Part shown: positions 8,751 through 12,985 of the stretch, piece by piece
How positions within the stretch are numbered: the first letter of the stretch is position 1
Layout of the letters: each line of letters starts with the position of its first letter
Source: Triangularia verruculosa
Lineage: Eukaryota; Ascomycota; Sordariomycetes; Sordariales; Podosporaceae
Direction of reading: 5' to 3'
DNA length: 12,985 nt
Assembly (NCBI GenBank): GCA_033296885.1
Contig: MU864137.1
Span: 1 to 12,985 of the forward strand
Made by a program: the position numbers and the translations under genes
Notes under the pieces: model-generated
What the model saw: only the letters and a program-made list of their open reading frames with translations
Told to the model about the DNA's origin: nothing
Database searches by the model: none

Positions 8751-9134
8751 ATATTAACTTAAAACTATTATTCATAATATTTATATATTACTATATACTT
8801 GAGTATAGAGTTATATACTTTCTTATATAATTAGTAAGGGTAATTATATAAGTTATAAAGGTATTATATTTTAGTAAAACCCTTTTTAAAGAAGGAAAAC
8901 CACTTTATTTTACTGCTTAAAACTTACTATCCTTCCCTTATTATAAACGCTATTTATTATACTATAGGGTTTAAACTTTATAAGATACTTAGGCTTTAGT
9001 ACCTTGCAGGATCCTTAAGCGGGTCTTTTTAAAGGAGTTATAATATTAACGGTTATAATTATTCCGGGCGGCTAATACTTAACGGTTAAAAGTATTTAAT
9101 TAACTTATAAAAGATTATAGTATAAATAAACTAC
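8751..9134 (+). repeat. Repeat B, copy 2
   Basis: It matches 2239-2625. After the shared tail agtataaataaactac it continues into the tRNA-like unit instead of repeat C, so the junction after this tail is variable between copies. Confidence 0.75.
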
Positions 9135-9184
9135 CGCCTTACTATCTCCTAATCCTTTATAATTAATAAAAAGTTAACTTTATT

Positions 9185-9270
9185 ATCCAATATAGGAGTT
9201 GAACCTACTACCTTTTAATTATAAGTAGTAATTAAAAGATCCTTAAAAATATATTACTATATTATAGAAT
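9185..9270 (-). tRNA. tRNA-like module 2 (decayed tRNA or SINE head)
   Basis: The - strand counterpart of 3608-3693 has the same length. Here the B box reads GGTTCAACTCC, close to the GGTTCGAATCC consensus. The middle hairpin is perfect: CTTTTAATTA and TAATTAAAAG (9213-9239) pair over 10 bases around a 7-base loop. The acceptor side and A box are more mutated than in module 1 (ATTCTATAATATAGTAATAT). Both modules are followed on the - strand by about 65 similar bases ending in TTTATTTATACTAT. A SINE-like or tRNA-containing repeat is likely. Confidence 0.4.
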
Positions 9271-9754
9271 ATATATATAAAGGTTATCTATTAATAGATA
9301 AATAAACGTATTAATTAATCTTATATTTAAACGATTAGTAAATATTATAACGATAATTATGTTTTTAATAATTCCTTTAGTTCAATAATAATCCGTTAAA
9401 ATAATAATAAATTTATTCAAAAAGTAAAATATAGTTTTAAACTTCTCTATTATTTAAATTAATATAATTACTTTAAATTTAATAGGGTTATAATTAAATT
9501 AAATTTTAATAAAACTTTTATTAAAGAAAAAGATTAGTAGAATTCAATTTACAGAAATAAAAAAGCCGGGAATTTATTTATAGTTATTTTTAATGTAAAA
9601 GACTATAGTTTTAAAACCTTTTTTAATAAAACTATTAAATTAAATAAATAGATCTTTATTTACATTAAAATAGTAAAGAATAATTCACTTTTCTTTATAA
9701 ATCATTTATAAAATAATTTTAAAGAACTTTTTTTCGAATTTCGTTAATTCGAAC
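9271..9754. other. Unassigned AT-rich stretch
   Basis: No repeat partner was found in the window. One + strand frame is open for about 25-30 codons near 9500-9585 (IKLLLKKKISRIQFTEIKKP), which may be a remnant of a coding sequence, but this is weak. RIP signature throughout. Confidence 0.3.
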
Positions 9755-9758
9755 TTAA

Positions 9759-9852
9759 ATATAGGTTTATAAAGTAATTAAAACTAATTATTTTACCCGC
9801 TCGACCCTTACGTCCCCCTGATTTACAAAGACCTAAGTCCTTATAAGTAATA
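9759..9852 (+). repeat. Repeat C, copy 3 (solitary end)
   Basis: It matches 373-464, including the ACCCGCTCGACCCTTACGT core, and is preceded by TTAA at 9755-9758. Its left flank is unrelated to the flank of copy 1, so homology stops at the TTAA; this favours a real element end there. No inverted partner follows in the window, so it is a solitary or truncated end. The next 240 bases (9853-10095) show nothing recognisable. Confidence 0.7.
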
Positions 9853-10097
9853 AGTTAACATAGTATAATTATCTTTTAAAGTAAAGTAAATAATAATATT
9901 ATCGATATAGGTTTTATAGTAATCTTTATAAAGTCCGAGAATTCTATTTATATATCGTTAAATAAATATTAAAGTATTTTTAAAGCCTATATAAGTAATA
10001 TAGGGAGTTTCTATATTATAGAGATTAATTAATATAAATCGGTTTATATATAGCGGATATATTTTAAACTAATAGAAGAAATTTAAAGTATTTACTA

Positions 10098-10382
10098 CGC
10101 CGGGTATGGCGTTGTAAAAGAATTTCTTTTTGAGAAATTATTTTCTTCTAGGACACACATTAAAGTATTTATCGTAGTAATTTATTTTTTACTTTATAAT
10201 ATTTATATAATATCTAATTAAAGTAATAATAAATAATAATCTAATATGATTACTTTATTAAGTTATTATAAATCGATAATAATTTGTTTTTTAAGGACTC
10301 CGTTTACTATATATTAAACTATATGTTATAAAAGAAACGAAGTTCTAAAAGAAAAAGTTCTTTAATAACGCTATACCCGGCG
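10098..10382. mobile_element. MITE-like element, 285 bp, with TA duplications
   Basis: The ends are inverted copies: CGCCGGGTATGGCGTTGT at the left and ACGCTATACCCGGCG at the right, with similarity continuing inwards for about 55-60 bases. TA lies directly outside both ends (10096-10097 and 10383-10384), as expected for a target duplication of the Tc1/mariner/pogo (Fot1-like) group. The interior (about 10160-10324) is AT-rich with no coding frame. It is the only place where the terminal module is not attached to repeat A, so it defines the true element ends. The left end is less RIP-mutated, keeping GGTATGGCGTTG and GGACACACA. A transposase for it was not identified. Confidence 0.7.
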
Positions 10383-10420
10383 TAGGATATATTAAACTAT
10401 AAATATTAAGTAAAGAAATC

Positions 10421-10686
10421 TTAGGTTCGTTGGTTTATATAGAAAGTAATAAGTATTATAGAGATATAATATCTAACGATTATTATAAAAGTAATTTTTT
10501 TATAGTTATTTAGTATTATACTATATTAGTTATTTTTAATAAATATCTTTAATCTTAGGTTCGTTAGTTTACATAGAAAATAATAAGTATTGTATAAATA
10601 TAATATTTTACGATTATTATAAAAGCAATCCCTTTATAATTATTAATATTATACCAAGTTAGTTATTCTTAATAAATATCTTTAAC
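10421..10686. repeat. Tandem duplication of the far end of A
   Basis: Two units of about 134 and 132 bases (10421-10554 and 10555-10686) both run from ttaggttcgtt to aataaatatcttt. No other A copy has two. The units now differ at many sites by transitions, so the duplication came before, or during, RIP. Confidence 0.75.
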
Positions 10687-11426
10687 GATTACTTCCGTTA
10701 AATATTATATATGCTATATTTACTCCACGATTTTCTCCCTTTAATAATAAACCTCTTTTTATATATCGTTATTATAAATATATATATTTAAATTTAATTT
10801 AGGATCTATATATTCCTAATCGAAATAATAAAGTATTTTAAATTAACTTTAATTTAATCCGTCGAAGTTTATTTAAGCGATTTATTAAATTCGGGATTTT
10901 ATTTTTTTTCGTTTATTAAATAATTTAAAAATAAATAATATTTTAAAGTCGGCGAATATTAACTTTTTTTTATTTTGTAAATAGTAAAAAGCGAGATAAA
11001 TATATTATCTAATTATAATTAATCGATTAATTATATATATTTAATATATTAATTCTATTTATCGAAAATATTAAATAAAATAATTTACTTTAGTAAAGTT
11101 TTTAATATAGGTTGAATATTTTAATTAAAATATAAAATAACAAAATAAAATTAAAAGTAAAAAAGTAATATATTTACTAAAAACAGTCTTTTTATCTTTA
11201 TTAATATAAAAGTTATAATATTATAAAGTAATTTACCGATCGGCGAAGGAATTATTAATGCGGTAATAAATAATATAATAAAAAAAGTATTTAAAAAGTT
11301 TAAATTATATTATTATATTATATATATTATTAAATTTAATATTTAAAAGCTATATAGATATAATAGGTATATAATATTATATAATATAACTTTAACCGAC
11401 GATGCCGGAGCTATAAAGAAAACTAA
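10421..11426 (-). repeat. Repeat A, copy 5 (inverted, with end duplication)
   Basis: A full A unit in reverse, made longer by a tandem duplication of its far end (10421-10686). The inner edge meets the L-type module at 11427. The far-end box reads ttaggttcgttggtttatat. Confidence 0.75.
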
Positions 11427-11485
11427 CGTCGGATATAATATTATAAAAGAACTTTTTTTAAGAAATTATTTTCTTCTAAGATATA
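11427..11485 (+). repeat. Terminal module, L type, next to A copy 5
   Basis: A heavily mutated version (acgtcggatataatatt, then ttcttctaagatatata) of the module at 8181-8240. Six bases after it repeat D begins, and 1086 bases further on comes the same module in inverse (12572). Confidence 0.6.
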
Positions 11486-11490
11486 TAGTT

Positions 11491-11654
11491 CTTTATAGCT
11501 TTTTTATAACGTTTATTTTAAAAATATATATAAATATATCCGAAATCCGAATTTTATAGTAATTTTTAAGTACTTTATATTATATAGTATAGTAAGGTAT
11601 ACTATATTATAGTTTAATATTACCTTTTAGTATGTATGGGCCTAGTTTTTACTA
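11491..11654 (+). repeat. Repeat D, copy 2
   Basis: It matches 3371-3532 in the same orientation. Lying directly inside the L-type module, it is the first interior sequence of the inverted composite. At 3371 no such module is present, so D is an independent repeat or was separated from it. Confidence 0.65.
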
Positions 11655-11753
11655 TTTTTATAGTTATCATCTTTCGACTATATAAATCCGAGAATATAAT
11701 TTAAATAAATCGGTAATTCTATCGACGATTTTACGTCCGCTATACTATAATAA

Positions 11754-12450
11754 AAGCTTAGTTTAAATTTCTTTTTATTAATTACCTTAATTATTATACT
11801 TTTATTTAAAAATTATAATAATCTTTCTTAATTTCCTAATAATAATAATATTTTTAGTGATTTAATTATTTATAAAGTTAACGAAATTATAGATTTATTT
11901 ATTAATTTTAATTTTAATATTAATATAATTAAAAAACCAAGATTGGAGGGTTCCGAGGTTATTAACGAAATTCTAATATTTAACCTACTTATATAAAAGA
12001 CCGAATTTAATTAACTTTAAAGTTATATTAATAATACTATTATTAAAAATATTAAATAAATCTTTTTATAAACCGCTAAATTTTATTCCGTATATTAATT
12101 ACTTATATTATTTATCCGTTATATACTTTTAAATAAATTTTTAAAAAAAATATACCTTACTTTCGTTAACTTACTTTGCTTTATTTCCTCTAAACATTAT
12201 AGATTTTATTAAATTTAAATAACGTAATATATTTTATTAAAATTATATTAAATATATTATAAAGTAGAAAAATAACCGGTTTATTAAATATTATAATTTC
12301 TAATTTATTACTTTAAATATATTAATATATTAATAAATTTATAATAATAGTAAATTCTATATTAATAAATAGTATTATATATACTTTATTAAAGAGGACT
12401 TTAAATAAACTTTAGCTAACTTTAAATAATTAAAACTCTAAGTAATTTTA
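11754..12450 (+). pseudogene. Decayed coding frame inside the inverted composite
   Basis: A + strand frame has open runs of 25 codons (11754-11828), 54 codons (11832-11993) and 37 codons (12099 on), separated only by TAA/TAG. Readable pieces are DLIIYKVNEIIDLFINFN, KKPRLEGSEVINEILIFNLL (ending 11990) and IYLTFVNLLCFISSKHYRF (about 12153-12209). After 12210 stops are more frequent. It fills most of the space between two inverted terminal modules, where a transposase or passenger gene would be expected. No DDE motif can be pointed out and the product is unknown. Confidence 0.45.
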
Positions 12451-12466
12451 AATTATATTTTATTTT

Positions 12467-12485
12467 ATATATATATATATATATA
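12467..12485. repeat. TA dinucleotide run
   Basis: About nine TA units in a row. Similar short runs occur in A copies (for example 8103-8118). Confidence 0.7.
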
Positions 12486-12571
12486 AATACCTATCCTTTT
12501 TAATATCATCGGCAGTATAACTATAAATTGTTTATCTACTACCTAAATATTCTAATTACCTTTATTAATAT

Positions 12572-12629
12572 ATCCTAAAAGAAAATAATTTCTTAAAAAA
12601 AAGTTCTTTTACAATACTATATTCGGCGT
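12572..12629 (-). repeat. Terminal module, L type, next to A copy 6
   Basis: It reads taaaagaaaataattt, then ctatattcggcgtt, inverse to 11427-11485. Both ends of the interval 11427-12629 are therefore of the L type, unlike the L/R pair of the MITE. Confidence 0.6.
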
Positions 12630-12985
12630 TAATTTTCTTTATAATTCCGGCATTATCGGTTAAAATTATATTATATAATATTATATTTTTATTATATATA
12701 TATAACCTTTAATTATTAAACTTAATAATATATATAATATAATAATATAATTTAAACCTTCTAAACACTTCCTTTATTATATTATTTATTACTATATTAA
12801 TAACTCCCTTATTAATTAATAAGTTATTCTATAACGTTATAATTTTTATATTAGTAAAGATAAAGGAACTATTTCTGTTAGATATATTACTTTTTTACTT
12901 TTAATTTTTTTTTTATTTTATACTGTAATTAAAATACTTAATTTATATTAAAAACTTTAATAAAGTAAATTACTTTAATTAATAT
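12630..12985 (+). repeat. Repeat A, copy 6 (cut by window end)
   Basis: The first 356 bases of A, in the same orientation as copies 1-3. With copy 5 in reverse it flanks the interval 11427-12629, forming an inverted composite at least 2.5 kb long. Confidence 0.75.

Larger units (their letters stand above)
1..12985. other. RIP-mutated, AT-rich repeat block
   Basis: The whole window is made of A and T with sparse C and G. CpA and TpG are nearly missing over long stretches (for example 4381-4500 has one TG and no CA), while TpA is the commonest step and CpG, CpC and CpT survive. This directional loss is what RIP does in filamentous ascomycetes: C to T, chiefly at CpA, in duplicated DNA on both strands. 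Several repeat families occur here in two to six diverged copies, which is the substrate RIP needs. No frame is intact: stops are nearly all TAA or TAG, the products of CAA, CAG and TGG mutation. The organism assignment is inference from this signature. The same look could belong to an AT isochore, a subtelomere or an AT-rich regional centromere. Confidence 0.85.

Noticed and set aside
10421..10686. CRISPR-like or satellite array
   Set aside because: Only two long units with no spacers; it is a simple tandem duplication.
1..12985. AT-rich organelle or bacterial DNA
   Set aside because: No tRNA, rRNA or intact coding frames of the kind found in compact AT-rich genomes, and the CpA/TpG loss with CpG kept is not a general AT bias.
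1..12985. Replication origin consensus matches
   Set aside because: T/A-rich origin motifs would match many places by chance in this composition, so none is meaningful.
1..12985. Telomere repeat or rDNA remnant
   Set aside because: No TTAGGG-type array and no recognisable rRNA block; some GGTT/CCTAA words are isolated.

Overview
This window is a repeat graveyard. It has no gene that could be translated intact. It is extremely AT-rich, and the base pattern is directional. CpA and TpG are almost absent over long stretches, TpA is everywhere, and most surviving cytosines sit before C, T or G. That is the footprint of repeat-induced point mutation (RIP), so the best guess for the source is a filamentous ascomycete (Pezizomycotina): an AT-rich heterochromatin block, subtelomere, pericentromere or accessory region. 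I cannot name the species.

Layout, left to right. Positions 1-3250 hold a nested inverted structure. Two decayed coding frames, + strand at about 123-305 and - strand at about 3242-2781, point towards each other and flank a 2.3 kb segment (373-2714) bounded by about 90 bp inverted repeats (family C). Inside that segment are one copy of the main repeat (family A), a decayed frame at 1569-2440, and repeat B. Positions 3370-3770 carry repeat D and a tRNA-like module on the - strand. Positions 3771-4380 are less eroded and unassigned. Positions 4380-5620 hold a long decayed frame. Positions 5731-8240 hold three copies of A, two of them tail to tail as a palindrome. Positions 8365-9270 hold another decayed frame, a second B and a second tRNA-like module. 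A third C end lies at 9759. A compact MITE-like element with TA target duplications lies at 10098-10382. From 10421 to the right edge there is a large inverted composite: A reverse, a terminal module, repeat D, a decayed frame, the same terminal module inverted, then A forward, cut by the window end.

The repeats are linked. All six A copies begin at the same point, directly against a roughly 55 bp module ending in a CCGGCG-type motif. The same module forms the two terminal inverted repeats of the MITE. The A side of the junction reads as half of the palindrome GAAAACTAGTTTTC. This suggests a TA-targeting element that inserted once at the centre of an A/A-inverted palindrome, was amplified with it, and was then mutated by RIP. 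Functions of the decayed frames are not recognisable by eye. They are reported because of long stop-poor runs, stops almost only of the TAA/TAG type that RIP makes, and in some cases agreement between copies. Coordinates of repeat edges are good to about 5-10 bases unless stated. The + strand was read more thoroughly for decayed frames than the - strand.
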